Source: Enterococcus pseudoavium NBRC 100491
Lineage (GTDB): Bacteria > Bacillota > Bacilli > Lactobacillales > Enterococcaceae
NCBI RefSeq assembly: GCF_001544295.1
Contig: NZ_BCQF01000013.1
Span: forward strand, 1-64,000
Length of the DNA stretch: 64,000 bases
Direction of reading: 5' to 3'
Position numbers and translations under genes: made by a program. The notes below the pieces were generated by a model. The model did not search any database, was not told the DNA's origin, and was given only the letters and a program-made list of their open reading frames with translations. Shown piece after piece: positions 15,891-24,775 of the stretch (the stretch's first letter is position 1; each line of letters opens with the position of its first letter).

Positions 15891-17222
15891 CTAAGAACGT
15901 TCCATCACTTGGCAGACCACGATTGCCTTTGCCACAATGACGTTATCGATATAGACTTCTAAATCAACTTTTGCCGAGCGCCGGCCTAATTCTAATGTTT
16001 TCGAATGAATCTCGATTTCACTTTCTAATTGAATCAAACGTAAATAATGTAGATTCATCTGTTCAATCAACGTATTGCGGCGCTGATCTAGCAAAATACT
16101 CCTTTGCGCTACATTTGCGACGATCTCACTAAGCACACCGAAGGAAATAGTCCCCACGCTGTTGACCATTTGCGGAGTAACTTCAAATTTAAAATAAGGA
16201 TTTTCCAGCTGATTATCCTCACGATCTGTGTCGACAGTCACGATGTCTCCCACAATCTGATCGGAGATAGTATTAGACATCTGCGGCTGGCGCTGAACTA
16301 GTTGCATCGCTTTCATAACATCTTGTCGGCTAACCATTCCAACTAAAGAAAGATCATCCTTCACCACCGGCATCATTTCCAAGCCATCCCAAATCATCTG
16401 ATGACTGACCGAAGCCACACTCATACTTTTTTTAACGACATTAGGATCACGAGTCATCACACGGTCAATCACTTGATTTTCTGCCTTACCTAATACATCT
16501 TTGGCTGTCACGACCCCCAAGACTCGCATACTTTTATTGACTACTGGAAAACGTGAATGTCCCGTTTTTTCTGCTAAACGATGGTAGTTAGCGATCGTGT
16601 CCCCCGCTTGTAAATAAACCGTCTTTTCCAGCGGCATATAGATATCACTGACTTGCATAATATCTTTTTTGATTAATTGATCGCTCAAGGCCCGATTGAT
16701 CATTGTAGCGACAGTAAAGGAGTCATACGTCGTGCTTAAGACCGGCAAAGCTAAATCATCAGCCAATTTTGCAATTTCAGGAGTCGTGTCGAAACCACCA
16801 GTGATTAAGACCGCTGCGCCATCTTGTAATGCTAACTTTTGTGCCCCTTCACGATTTCCGATGATCAAAAGTGAGCCCGGTGTGATGTAGCGGCGCATCG
16901 CCTCTTCCGTCATCGCTCCAATCACAAATTTGTTCAAATCTTTATCTAGTCCATTTGAACCACCTAATACTTCACCCTCAATGATCCGAACAACTTCGCC
17001 AAAAGTTAGTCGTTCAATATTCTTTTTCAGTTTACGTTCAATTCGAATCGTCCCTACCCGTTGGATCGTCGAAACTAGGCCGATATTTTCTGCATCTTTG
17101 ATGGCACGGTAAGCCGTTCCTTCACTGACATTCAAATTTTTAGCAATACTACGGACAGAGATACGTTCTCCTACCGGCAAATTCTCAATATGTTCTAAAA
17201 TCAGATCATGTTTTGTCGCCAT
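15891..17222 (-). CDS. ytoI: YtoI-like regulator: HTH-DRTGG-CBS-hotdog protein
   Basis: The 443-residue product has an N-terminal winged helix of the GntR-like type (1-70), a DRTGG domain (about 75-190), two CBS repeats (about 195-310) and a C-terminal hotdog/thioesterase-like domain (about 330-440). This domain order defines the YtoI family, probably an adenine-nucleotide-responsive regulator. It lies directly upstream of nrnA, the usual association. A -10 element TATAAT is on the - strand at 17255-17250, and a GGGAGG site precedes the ATG. Target genes are unknown. Confidence 0.88.
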   Translation of the reverse strand: MATKHDLILEHIENLPVGERISVRSIAKNLNVSEGTAYRAIKDAENIGLVSTIQRVGTIRIERKLKKNIERLTFGEVVRIIEGEVLGGSNGLDKDLNKFVIGAMTEEAMRRYITPGSLLIIGNREGAQKLALQDGAAVLITGGFDTTPEIAKLADDLALPVLSTTYDSFTVATMINRALSDQLIKKDIMQVSDIYMPLEKTVYLQAGDTIANYHRLAEKTGHSRFPVVNKSMRVLGVVTAKDVLGKAENQVIDRVMTRDPNVVKKSMSVASVSHQMIWDGLEMMPVVKDDLSLVGMVSRQDVMKAMQLVQRQPQMSNTISDQIVGDIVTVDTDREDNQLENPYFKFEVTPQMVNSVGTISFGVLSEIVANVAQRSILLDQRRNTLIEQMNLHYLRLIQLESEIEIHSKTLELGRRSAKVDLEVYIDNVIVAKAIVVCQVMERS

Positions 17223-17249
17223 AATTTCCTCCCGCCATAAAATTTATCT

Positions 17250-17255
17250 ATTATA
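17250..17255 (-). promoter_or_regulatory. -10 element of ytoI-nrnA
   Basis: TATAAT on the - strand about 28 bases before the ytoI start codon, with a weak -35. Being downstream of the terminator at 17294-17341, it implies that ytoI is transcribed independently of the upstream RNA. Confidence 0.55.
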
Positions 17256-17293
17256 GTAGTACAGCTTAGCAAAACTAGTATAACAGAGTAGCC

Positions 17294-17341
17294 AAAAAAA
17301 AAGAAGTCAACCGCTACCATTCACGTAACAATCAACTTCTT
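17294..17341 (-). terminator. Strong terminator ending an unassigned transcript
   Basis: AAGAAGTTGATT pairs with GGTTGACTTCTT (with G-U pairs), and nine T residues follow on the - strand. No ORF ends nearby; the previous - strand gene has its own terminator at 17631-17662. Confidence 0.75.
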
Positions 17342-17630
17342 ATGAATTAGCATACTCATTTCACCGTTGTTTTTTCGAAGCGGTTCGATAAAACAATTGA
17401 TCCGCAAGTACAAACCAACAATACAGTAACCAAGGTCCTTTACATATAAAGCTATTCGACTAACGCTAGAAATCAGTGCTCACTGGGCCAAAAACGACAC
17501 ACAGACCACTGTACAGAATCAGCGCTGTCCCAATCCTCTTGAACCCCTGCTAGCCAAGGTAATTTTCCATTCAAAACAGCCCTCTTCAACCAAAATAGAT
17601 TCGCGCTATTTTAAGTAAGATCTACCTACG
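17296..17630 (-). ncRNA. Candidate structured small RNA
   Basis: This stretch of about 330 bases lies between the terminator of the upstream gene (17631-17662) and another strong terminator (17294-17341). It has no ORF beyond about 33 codons. It is richer in GC than other intergenic DNA here and holds several local hairpins (for example CAGTG-AG-CACTG, and CAGCGCTG). The pattern fits an independent noncoding RNA. I find no match to RNase P, tmRNA or 6S signatures, and no clear promoter. A leader or a decayed gene is possible. Confidence 0.35.
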
Positions 17631-17662
17631 AAAAAAGAGTGGACAAAATAAAGTCACACTCT
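17631..17662 (-). terminator. Terminator of the small zinc-ribbon gene
   Basis: AGAGTGTGAC...GTCCACTCT followed by TTTTTTC on the - strand, 55 bases after the stop codon. Confidence 0.7.
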
Positions 17663-17717
17663 CTTTGCTCAAAACTATGCTTTTCAACAGTCTTTAGGCT
17701 GAATATCGCCGTTACTC

Positions 17718-17906
17718 TTAGTATTTTCCAGCTTCACGATCTTCGAAAGTCACAAAATAGCCATTCGTAATTCTTGTTTCATACACGTGATGACAATTAG
17801 GACATTCGACCGGCATCGCTTCTTTCGGATGCTCCTGAACATTTAACACTTCATCTACAAAAAAATGCGTACCACAGTTTGGACATTTCAATGGTTTCTC
17901 CAACAT
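17718..17906 (-). CDS. Small protein with two CxxC pairs (putative zinc ribbon)
   Basis: The 62-residue product has CPNCG near residues 8-12 and CPNCH near 35-39, which is the pattern of a single zinc ribbon. The rest shows no known domain (ends FVTFEDREAGKY). The start has a GGAGAGAAGG site. It stands alone between the rnjB terminator and its own terminator, so it is a monocistronic unit. DNA or RNA binding is possible but unproven. Confidence 0.7.
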   Translation of the reverse strand: MLEKPLKCPNCGTHFFVDEVLNVQEHPKEAMPVECPNCHHVYETRITNGYFVTFEDREAGKY

Positions 17907-17980
17907 TTGACCAACCTTCTCTCCATTTTCTTCTAACTTAATAATACTCCTTTTTTTCGAAAAAGCAGAGTGGTAAGTAT

Positions 17981-18016
17981 AAAAAAACTTCTCTCCAAGT
18001 AAAAAAGAGAGAAGTT
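17981..18016 (-). terminator. Terminator of rnjB
   Basis: AACTTCTCTC...GAGAGAAGTT with a T run on the - strand, 14 bases after the rnjB stop. Confidence 0.85.
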
Positions 18017-18029
18017 CTGCTATTAAAGA

Positions 18030-19718
18030 TTATTTACGACGTCCACGACGTTGATTGGCTTCCATAATAACAGGTAAAATCACTGGGCGACGCTTCGTTT
18101 GTTCAAATAAATAACGGCTCAAACGATCACGAATGTCTTGTTTCAATTTGCTCCACTCAAAATCATCCGAATGCAAATGTTTTTCAACTATTTCACTCGT
18201 CATTTCAGCACTTTCTTTCATCAAATCGCGACTGGCTTTGATGTAAACAAACCCTCTTGATGTAATCTGAGGAGCCGAGACGATTTTCTTCAATTTACGG
18301 TCAATCGTCACAACTACCACAAAAATCCCATCATCTGATAATACTTTACGATCACGTAAAACAATATTACCGATATCACCGACTCCGATTCCATCAATCA
18401 TAATATTGTCCGCTGGTACACTACCCGCTGCGCTCATATGTTTGTTTTTATACTCCAACACATCGCCGCGTCCAGTAATAAAGATATGTTTAAAAGGCAT
18501 CCCTAGTTCGTGAGCCAAACTAGCATGAGCCGCTAATTGACGGTACTCCCCTTGAACCGGAATAAAATATTTTGGTGACATAAAATCGATCATCAACTGT
18601 AAGTCCCGTGGATTGGCGTGGCCTGAAACCCGTAAATTTTCAGAAATGCTCTTAACGACCCCACCGGCACGATAGACCATGTCTTCCGTTTTAGCAACCG
18701 TTGTTTCCATCGCAATCGTCGGTGTAGTAGTAATGTAAACTAAGTCACCCTCTTCGATCTTGATGTTACGGTGCGAACGATTGGCCATTTTTTGTAAGGA
18801 CTTGATTGGTTCACCCATCCGACCGGTTTCTAAAATAATCAATTCTTCTGGTTGATATTTTTTCATCTCTTTAAGAGTGACCAAGATATCTTCTGGGACA
18901 GTCAATTTTTTTAAACGCATTGCAGTTTTAATGATTCGGTCCAAATCTTGACCTGTTAAAACCACTTTTCGACCAGCTTTTTCTGCTGCATTTAAAATTT
19001 GTTGAATCCGCTGTAAGTTGCTCGCAACACTGGCGACGATAATGCGGCCGTTCCATTCATTAATAGTATCGTAAACTTCACTGGCAATTTCTCGTTCAGA
19101 AGCCACTTGAATCGGATTTTCAGCATTAGAAGATGAACTCAATAGAGCCAAGACTCCTTCACCGCCGATTTCTGCTAAACGACCATAGTTTGTAGCATAC
19201 ATAGGAATAGCTGTTGGATCAAATTTGAAATCACCCGTATACACAATGCTGCCTTCGTCAGTTTTCAAGCTAATTCCGACTGAATCTGGAATCGTATGGG
19301 TCGTTCGGAAGAAACTGATGACTGCTGTACCAAAATCAATCTCCGTATGCTCATCAATCACATGAAAATCTTTGAAGCCCTTGCTCTCTTCATTTTGATT
19401 CACATTTAATTTAGCTAATTCAACGGTCAATTCAGTTCCAAAAACCGGTACGGCCACTTCTGAAACTAAATAAGGCAGCGCCCCAATCGCATCTGCATGG
19501 CCATGAGTCAAGAAGACTCCGGCAACACGCTCCGCATTTTCAATTAAATAGGTAAAATCAGGAATCACGACATCGATCCCCAATAATTCGTTTTCTGGAT
19601 ATTTCAGTCCACAATCTAGAACAAAAATATCATTATCCACTTCAACAGCGTACATGTTTTTACCATTTTCACGTACTCCACCGAAAGGAATTATTTTGAC
19701 TGTACTCAAAAAATTCAC
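18030..19718 (-). CDS. rnjB: Ribonuclease J2
   Basis: This 562-residue metallo-beta-lactamase/beta-CASP protein belongs to the RNase J family, which forms J1/J2 complexes in mRNA turnover. The usual catalytic motif HxHxDH is replaced by HGHADAIG, as in known RNase J2 proteins, which have weak or no exonuclease activity. The beta-CASP region (about 200-400) contains SGHANPRDLQLMI. The C-terminal domain (450-562) ends in a basic RRGRRK tail. It is separated from asd by 273 bases containing a CAGACC.../...GGTCTG hairpin (about 19763-19786) in its leader. Confidence 0.93.
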   Translation of the reverse strand: MNFLSTVKIIPFGGVRENGKNMYAVEVDNDIFVLDCGLKYPENELLGIDVVIPDFTYLIENAERVAGVFLTHGHADAIGALPYLVSEVAVPVFGTELTVELAKLNVNQNEESKGFKDFHVIDEHTEIDFGTAVISFFRTTHTIPDSVGISLKTDEGSIVYTGDFKFDPTAIPMYATNYGRLAEIGGEGVLALLSSSSNAENPIQVASEREIASEVYDTINEWNGRIIVASVASNLQRIQQILNAAEKAGRKVVLTGQDLDRIIKTAMRLKKLTVPEDILVTLKEMKKYQPEELIILETGRMGEPIKSLQKMANRSHRNIKIEEGDLVYITTTPTIAMETTVAKTEDMVYRAGGVVKSISENLRVSGHANPRDLQLMIDFMSPKYFIPVQGEYRQLAAHASLAHELGMPFKHIFITGRGDVLEYKNKHMSAAGSVPADNIMIDGIGVGDIGNIVLRDRKVLSDDGIFVVVVTIDRKLKKIVSAPQITSRGFVYIKASRDLMKESAEMTSEIVEKHLHSDDFEWSKLKQDIRDRLSRYLFEQTKRRPVILPVIMEANQRRGRRK

Positions 19719-19941
19719 CTCTCCAAAAATTTATAATAGATTTATCTATTGTTTCAGCTTCCTCAGACCCCGTAATCAGTACGGTCTGTGCCTATTCTCA
19801 TTAGCTATTATACATGATTTTCCCTGAAAAACCATCGATTGGAATGAGGAGCCTTTTAGTCTTATTATTTAGTTACCGGGTTTGTCTGCCAAAATTCAAC
19901 GGCTACAGCGGTTAAGCAGTTCCTTATTTTCGGATCACGTA

Positions 19942-19976
19942 AAAAAAGACTTGCGATAGCAGATCCATCACAAGCC
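19942..19976 (-). terminator. Terminator of asd
   Basis: On the - strand CTTG-TGAT...ATCGCAAG and a run of seven T residues lie 15-50 bases after the stop codon of asd. Confidence 0.7.
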
Positions 19977-19991
19977 ATTAATAAAATTTTT

Positions 19992-21035
19992 TTATAGTAA
20001 CTCCATCTCATACATTGTTTCAGCAATTTGTAAGGAATTCCAAGCAGCACCCTTTAATAAGTTATCAGAAACAACCCAAAGATGAATACCTTTTTCTTCG
20101 TCAGGGTCTTTACGAATCCGACCAACAAAGGTTTCTTTTTTTCCGACACTATTTAATGCTTGGGGATAAATCTGTTGACTTGGATCATCTTCTAAAACTG
20201 CACCCGGGGCCTCGGCAATCAATGCTTGGATTTCTGGAACAGTCGCTGTTTTCTCTGTCTCGATATAGACTGATTCAGAATGACCACTCATCACAGGAAT
20301 CCGAACACATGTTGCAGAAACCTTAATGGTATCATCTTCCATGATTTTTTTTGTTTCATTAATCATTTTCCACTCTTCATACGTATAGCCGCCCTCAGCA
20401 AAAACATCGATTTGCGGCAGTGCGTTGAACGCCAACGGATAATGTTTTTTATCGCCGCCACAAGGCAGGATATTTGCTTGCCATTGATCGACCGGTTTGT
20501 CTTCTAAAAAATCCTGGGTCTGCTGTTTCAGTTCCTCCATTGCTTGATTCCCTGCGCCGGAAACAGCCTGATACGTCGAGACGATGACTCTTTTCAAGCC
20601 CAACGCTTGACGAAGTGGCTCTAACGCCACCATCATTTGGATCGTTGAGCAATTCGGATTAGCGATGATTCCTTTATGTTTCCGTAAAGCTTCTGGATTG
20701 ACTTCAGGTACGACTAAAGGCACCTCTGGATCCATTCGGAAATGGCTCGTATTATCCACTACCACTGCGCCACGTTTTACCGCTTCCGGTGCAAATTTAG
20801 CAGAAATCCCTCCACCAGCTGAGAATAAAGCCAGATTAACCCCATCAAACGACTCCGGTACTAACTCTTCAATCGTTTGAGTTTCCCCTCTAAATGAAAG
20901 TTGCTTGCCTGCAGAACGCTTTGAAGCCAAAAATTTCACCGAACCCAACGGCAAAGAACTATCTTCTAATAGTTTAATCATTTGTGTTCCTACAGCGCCC
21001 GTTGCGCCAACAATTGCAACATTCATTTTTCTCAT
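19992..21035 (-). CDS. asd: Aspartate-semialdehyde dehydrogenase
   Basis: Asd reduces aspartyl phosphate to aspartate semialdehyde for lysine/DAP, threonine and methionine synthesis. The NADP-binding [11 protein letters not shown] motif is at the start, and the catalytic cysteine lies in NPNCSTIQ near residue 130. The GGHSESVY-like segment [11 protein letters not shown] carries a family histidine. The start is placed at ATG 21035 because GGAAGAG lies 8 bases upstream; a GTG at 21044 has no site. The length (347 residues) is normal. It is transcribed alone, with its own terminator. Confidence 0.95.
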   Translation of the reverse strand: MRKMNVAIVGATGAVGTQMIKLLEDSSLPLGSVKFLASKRSAGKQLSFRGETQTIEELVPESFDGVNLALFSAGGGISAKFAPEAVKRGAVVVDNTSHFRMDPEVPLVVPEVNPEALRKHKGIIANPNCSTIQMMVALEPLRQALGLKRVIVSTYQAVSGAGNQAMEELKQQTQDFLEDKPVDQWQANILPCGGDKKHYPLAFNALPQIDVFAEGGYTYEEWKMINETKKIMEDDTIKVSATCVRIPVMSGHSESVYIETEKTATVPEIQALIAEAPGAVLEDDPSQQIYPQALNSVGKKETFVGRIRKDPDEEKGIHLWVVSDNLLKGAAWNSLQIAETMYEMELL

Positions 21036-21177
21036 CGTAATCACTCTTCCGTTTCATAGTTTTTTAACATTCTATCATATTTGTTTTGAAACGCAAGCTA
21101 GTTTCTCACATTCATTTTAACTTTAGTTATAGAGCCTTGATTTGTCGTTTATTCTATAGACTATATAACTGATATAA

Positions 21178-21252
21178 CTAAGATAAAATAAACTTTATCG
21201 GCAAAAGATTGTAAAAATAAATAAAAAAACATACTTTTTTGAATAAATTCAT
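21178..21252 (-). CDS. Candidate short hydrophobic peptide opposite the Rgg-like gene
   Basis: A 24-codon ORF begins at ATG 21252, diverging from the Rgg-like pseudogene. It encodes MNLFKKV followed by hydrophobic and aromatic residues and ends in FILS. The layout (charged start, hydrophobic tail, divergent from an Rgg) resembles SHP signalling peptides. There is no clear ribosome site and it sits in AT-rich DNA, so it may be chance. Confidence 0.15.
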   Translation of the reverse strand: MNLFKKVCFFIYFYNLLPIKFILS

Positions 21253-21313
21253 TGTGATTTTCTAATAAAAGCTTTAGAATTAAGACAGAAGCGTTATTCA
21301 CAGGAGGTCAATC

Positions 21314-22132
21314 ATGAAGGTTAATGGGAATCTCATTAAACAAGTACGCGAAAGCGCAAACATCTCACCGGAATCCTTAAGTGAAATTTGCTTCCCAGCA
21401 GACTTAGAATTGATTGAATCAGAAAATGAAGGTATTTTGGAAGTTATTTTAGATCTTTGTATGAGATTGAAGATTCCTTACCATCAAGTTTTTTCAGACC
21501 AAACTCTTTTGACAGAAGTTTCTTTACTGAACATTATTGGCTGTTTACATTTACGACAAGAATTTTCTAGCATTTTATTTTTGTTGGATACTTATGGGAA
21601 AAAAATTTCTTATGAAAACACTCGGATCGTGGGCTATTTAATGTATTTTCGTGCTTATGCTAATCTATTCGGCAAACAAGATACTCACAAAGCCGTACAT
21701 TATTTTCAACGAGCATATACTTTTTTTCACGACGAAAAACGATACGAGCTGCTAGTACTCAAAGGTTTAGCCACTTGTTATCGAGCAAACGAAGAAAATA
21801 AGCGCGCTCAGGTTTTTCTTGAACGTGCTGAACAATTGGAGGTAAAAATGGAAATGTAAACACAGTTAGGACCATCCTATTATCAAGCTGCTTGCTTCTA
21901 CGCAGATCGTGGAAACCAAGTAAAAGCGAATGCTTTATGTGATGAAGGCATTCAAACCTTATTAGAGGTAAATGTAACCGCCGGCTTAGAAGAATTATTT
22001 TTTGAAAAAGCCATTATTCAAGAAAACCTTAGTGAACAACTGGAACTTTTGAAACAAGCAGATTACTATGCCAAACTCAACGAAAATTTGAATTTAACAG
22101 AAATGATCCAAGAAAGATTGGCTCATATCTAA
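21314..22132 (+). pseudogene. Rgg-like regulator interrupted by an in-frame stop
   Basis: The reading frame encodes a protein like the Rgg/PlcR family: a degenerate N-terminal HTH (about 1-60) and a C-terminal helical repeat domain. At 21857-21859 there is a TAA after 181 residues, yet the same frame continues without any shift to a TAA at 22130-22132, adding 90 residues of matching helical repeat (for example ALCDEGIQTLL). The whole would be about 272 residues, normal for Rgg. A single base change would restore it, so this is a recent nonsense mutation, read-through or sequencing error. The start is after a good AGGAGG site. Confidence 0.75.
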
Positions 22133-22133
22133 C

Positions 22134-22175
22134 AAAAAAACCAGAAATAGGCTCATCAGCCATTTCTGGTTTTTC
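22134..22175. terminator. Bidirectional terminator
   Basis: CCAGAAAT...ATTTCTGG flanked by A and T runs lies between the Rgg-like pseudogene and the convergent MFS gene. Confidence 0.85.
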
Positions 22176-22186
22176 TGTTCATTCAC

Positions 22187-23410
22187 TTAATCAGCAATAC
22201 TTGTATCTTGTTTTCTATTTTTCAATGCTTGTTCTTTTTCCGGTTTCTCAAGGCGATAGAAGAACAGATAAAGAACTGCAACAACTAGCGGGATAATAGC
22301 ACAGAAAATATAAATATGCTGATAAGAACCTAAAATTCCTTTTATTGCGCCTAATAAGTACGGTCCCACCCCTAAACCTAGATCAAGCCCGATAAAGTAA
22401 GTCGATAGTGCTACACCGATTCGTGTTTTTTCGACTAATTTTAATGTCACCGCTTGACCGTTAGCCATAAAGGTTCCATAGCCTAAACCAACAAACGCGC
22501 CAGCAACCAATAATATCGGTGCATTTTTCGTAAAAGCTAACAACATCAAGCCAGCAGTCAAACAAATAAAGCTAGGATACATCACAGAATTTTCGCCATA
22601 CTTATCAAAAATCTTGCCGGACATCGGTCTAGTGATGGTCACCACTAAGGCGTAGACTACAAAGAAAAAGGCTCCTGCCGTTACTAAATGTAACTGGTCA
22701 GCATAAATTGATAAAAAGCCCAATACACTTGAATAGGCAATTCCGATTAGAAACGCTATTCCTGCAATAAATAGAACCTTAAATTCAATAAAACTTTCTA
22801 AACTAAAAGTGTTGATTCTTGCACGGTGTTCTTCCGTCAACACAATATTCTCAACTTTAAATTTAAAGCAAGCTAACATTGTAATAAAAGCTAGAATGAC
22901 CGCTAAAATAATAATGGCTCTAAAACCAACTAATGGCAACAGTAGCAAGCCGATAAACGGACCAATAGCTGCTGCCAAACTAGTACTTAAACCATAATAA
23001 TTGATTCCTTCCCCATACTTTGCTTCAGGAATATAGGCAGTAACAATCGCATTAGCAGCTGTCGAAACCGCACCGTAGCCAAAACCGTTCAAAAATCGGA
23101 CACCGTCTAAAATAAAAATATTACTGCTGGTTAAATAGGCCGCTGTCGTAATTAAATAAAAGAGTGCGCCATATCTTAAGACCTCTCGGCGACCAAATAA
23201 TTCCAATTTCTTTCCAACATATAATCGCGCTAGCAAAGTCCCAATGATATAAATTCCAACGGCAAAACCTGCTTGAGCAGTAGATGCACCTAAACTTTGA
23301 GTCGCGTATTTCGCAGTGATTACGACAAAACAATAATAAACTAAAAAAACTACAAAATTGATAATCGTAATAGTGATGAATCCTCGATTGAATAACTTCT
23401 CTTTTTTAAT
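22187..23410 (-). CDS. MFS transporter with apparent ATT start codon
   Basis: The product is a 12-helix major facilitator of about 407 residues with the A-like motif segment RLYVGKKLELFGRREV in the second loop. The frame without gaps extends upstream of the usual TTG (23236) for another 58 codons. These encode a normal first transmembrane helix (IINFVVFLVYYCFVV) and start of helix 2, so the true start lies upstream. No ATG, GTG or TTG exists before an in-frame TAG; the natural start is ATT 23410 (reading I-K-K-E-K-L-F-N), seven bases after AGGG. It follows the small ORF at 23434 by 23 bases. Substrate unknown. Confidence 0.75.
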   Translation of the reverse strand: MKKEKLFNRGFITITIINFVVFLVYYCFVVITAKYATQSLGASTAQAGFAVGIYIIGTLLARLYVGKKLELFGRREVLRYGALFYLITTAAYLTSSNIFILDGVRFLNGFGYGAVSTAANAIVTAYIPEAKYGEGINYYGLSTSLAAAIGPFIGLLLLPLVGFRAIIILAVILAFITMLACFKFKVENIVLTEEHRARINTFSLESFIEFKVLFIAGIAFLIGIAYSSVLGFLSIYADQLHLVTAGAFFFVVYALVVTITRPMSGKIFDKYGENSVMYPSFICLTAGLMLLAFTKNAPILLVAGAFVGLGYGTFMANGQAVTLKLVEKTRIGVALSTYFIGLDLGLGVGPYLLGAIKGILGSYQHIYIFCAIIPLVVAVLYLFFYRLEKPEKEQALKNRKQDTSIAD

Positions 23411-23433
23411 CTTTATTCCCTACTTTCATTTAA

Positions 23434-23721
23434 TTATGCAATGCTTTCATTTAATTTTTTTAGCGCTGAGATTTTTTCGGCTACTTTATTGTAATTTGAA
23501 GGATAGCGATCGATTGCTTGGCTGATAAATAAATCTCTGGTGTGATCAAACTCTGTCAAAAAATCGGCTAATCCTTCATCTGTTTCCAATGTGAAATCTC
23601 TTCTCAGCATCAACGCATTTTGATACGCATCATTTAAGAACACTAAAACAGCCTCCTTTTCAAAGCGCACCCGATAAGCTGACTCCAAACGTTCAATTAT
23701 TGCATAGGTCCATTTTTTCAT
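23434..23721 (-). CDS. Conserved-looking small protein upstream of the MFS gene
   Basis: The 95-residue product is mainly helical and charged, beginning MKKWTYAIIERLESAYRV and containing LRRDFTLETDEGLADFLTEF. No family is recognised. It ends 23 bases before the MFS start and is probably the first gene of a two-gene operon; tight spacing may help translate the MFS gene despite its unusual start. The ribosome site (AGGAGT-like) precedes ATG 23721. Confidence 0.6.
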   Translation of the reverse strand: MKKWTYAIIERLESAYRVRFEKEAVLVFLNDAYQNALMLRRDFTLETDEGLADFLTEFDHTRDLFISQAIDRYPSNYNKVAEKISALKKLNESIA

Positions 23722-23978
23722 AACTAACCACTCCTCATATTTTCCAACTTTCTAACTGCTAGATAGTTGGGCTTTTGTTTACTTGATTGATTATACGGAT
23801 TACTAAAATAGCCGAAATCAGTTTTGCTAACAAAAAAGGACGAACAAAATCTTAAATCAAAAAAGACATTAACATTTGTTTGTATCTTTTTTATGTGTAC
23901 TTTTGATCAAAATGAGCCGCTACTTATGTTAAAATAGCAATGAAAATTTCAGCAATTTGCGGAAGGAACAAAGAAAAA

Positions 23979-24635
23979 TTGGACAATGCGGCTTTAACAA
24001 ACTACTTAGAACAAAAAAAATTTCCTGTAATCACGAAAGAATACAAAAAATATTTGCTCTATGAAGGCATCCAAGATCACCATGTCTATATTTTGAAAAA
24101 CGGAGTCATTAAGACTAGTGTTATTTCTCGAGATGGTAGAGAATTCAATTTGGAGTACATCAATGAGCTTGAGATCGTATCATTATTAAAGGACGAATAC
24201 TCTCAATTTATCGATGCACCTTTTAACATTCGCATAGAGTCAGAAAAGGCTGAACTTTATCAAATTGATCGAATCGAATTTTGGAAAGATATCAATCAAA
24301 ATTTTGAATTACAAATCTACGTTAAAAATTATTACCGGGAACGATTACTAAAGTCGATGAAACGAACACAACAAATGCTGATGAACGGTAAATTTGGGGC
24401 TGTCTGCACCCAAATCTATGATCTCTATGATAAATTCGGGATCGAGTTCCAAGACGGGGTCCTGATTGATTTTGTAGTAACCAATGAAGAGATTGCACAT
24501 TTTTGCGGTATCAATGCAGCTAGCAGTGTCAGTCGAATCATGCAACAGTTAAAAAGCAGTGGAGCCATTAAGATGCACGACCGAAAACTATTTGTTAAAA
24601 ATATTGAATTAATCAAAGACAATATCATCTTTTAG
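23979..24635 (+). CDS. Crp/Fnr-family transcriptional regulator
   Basis: The product has an N-terminal cyclic-nucleotide-binding fold (about 25-125, YLLYEGIQDHHVYILKNGVIK) and a C-terminal winged helix (about 150-220, TNEEIAHFCGINAASSVSRIMQQL). It resembles the PrfA/Ers-like regulators of Gram-positive bacteria, which do not bind cAMP. The start is uncertain. ATG 23940 has no ribosome site and would be nearly leaderless; TTG 23979 has GGAAGG 11-12 bases upstream and gives 218 residues, normal for the family. I prefer the TTG. Target genes are unknown; pflB and the transpeptidase are nearby. Confidence 0.75.
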   Translation: MDNAALTNYLEQKKFPVITKEYKKYLLYEGIQDHHVYILKNGVIKTSVISRDGREFNLEYINELEIVSLLKDEYSQFIDAPFNIRIESEKAELYQIDRIEFWKDINQNFELQIYVKNYYRERLLKSMKRTQQMLMNGKFGAVCTQIYDLYDKFGIEFQDGVLIDFVVTNEEIAHFCGINAASSVSRIMQQLKSSGAIKMHDRKLFVKNIELIKDNIIF

Positions 24636-24693
24636 CTCCGTTACAAAAAAGCCAAAGCATAAAACGAAACTGATGACAGTATAATAAGAAATA

Positions 24694-24738
24694 AAAAGAG
24701 CACCTCAAATTTAGTAAGATAAATTTGAGGTGCTTTTG
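24694..24738. terminator. Bidirectional terminator between regulator and L,D-transpeptidase
   Basis: AGCACCTCAAATTT...AAATTTGAGGTGCT is a perfect 14-bp stem flanked by A and T runs between convergent genes. Confidence 0.9.
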
Positions 24739-24775
24739 TCCTGGCAAAAACATAATATTCCTTAGAATAAAAGAT

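Noticed and set aside
17294-17341. T-box riboswitch suggested by TGGTAGCGG near the ytoI terminator
   Set aside because: The terminator's 5' arm lies before that sequence, opposite to the T-box order, and no specifier loop or tRNA-like leader is evident.
19865-20050. Short ORF overlapping the asd terminus
   Set aside because: It lies over the 3' end of asd on the same strand in another frame and contains the asd terminator, so it is a shadow.
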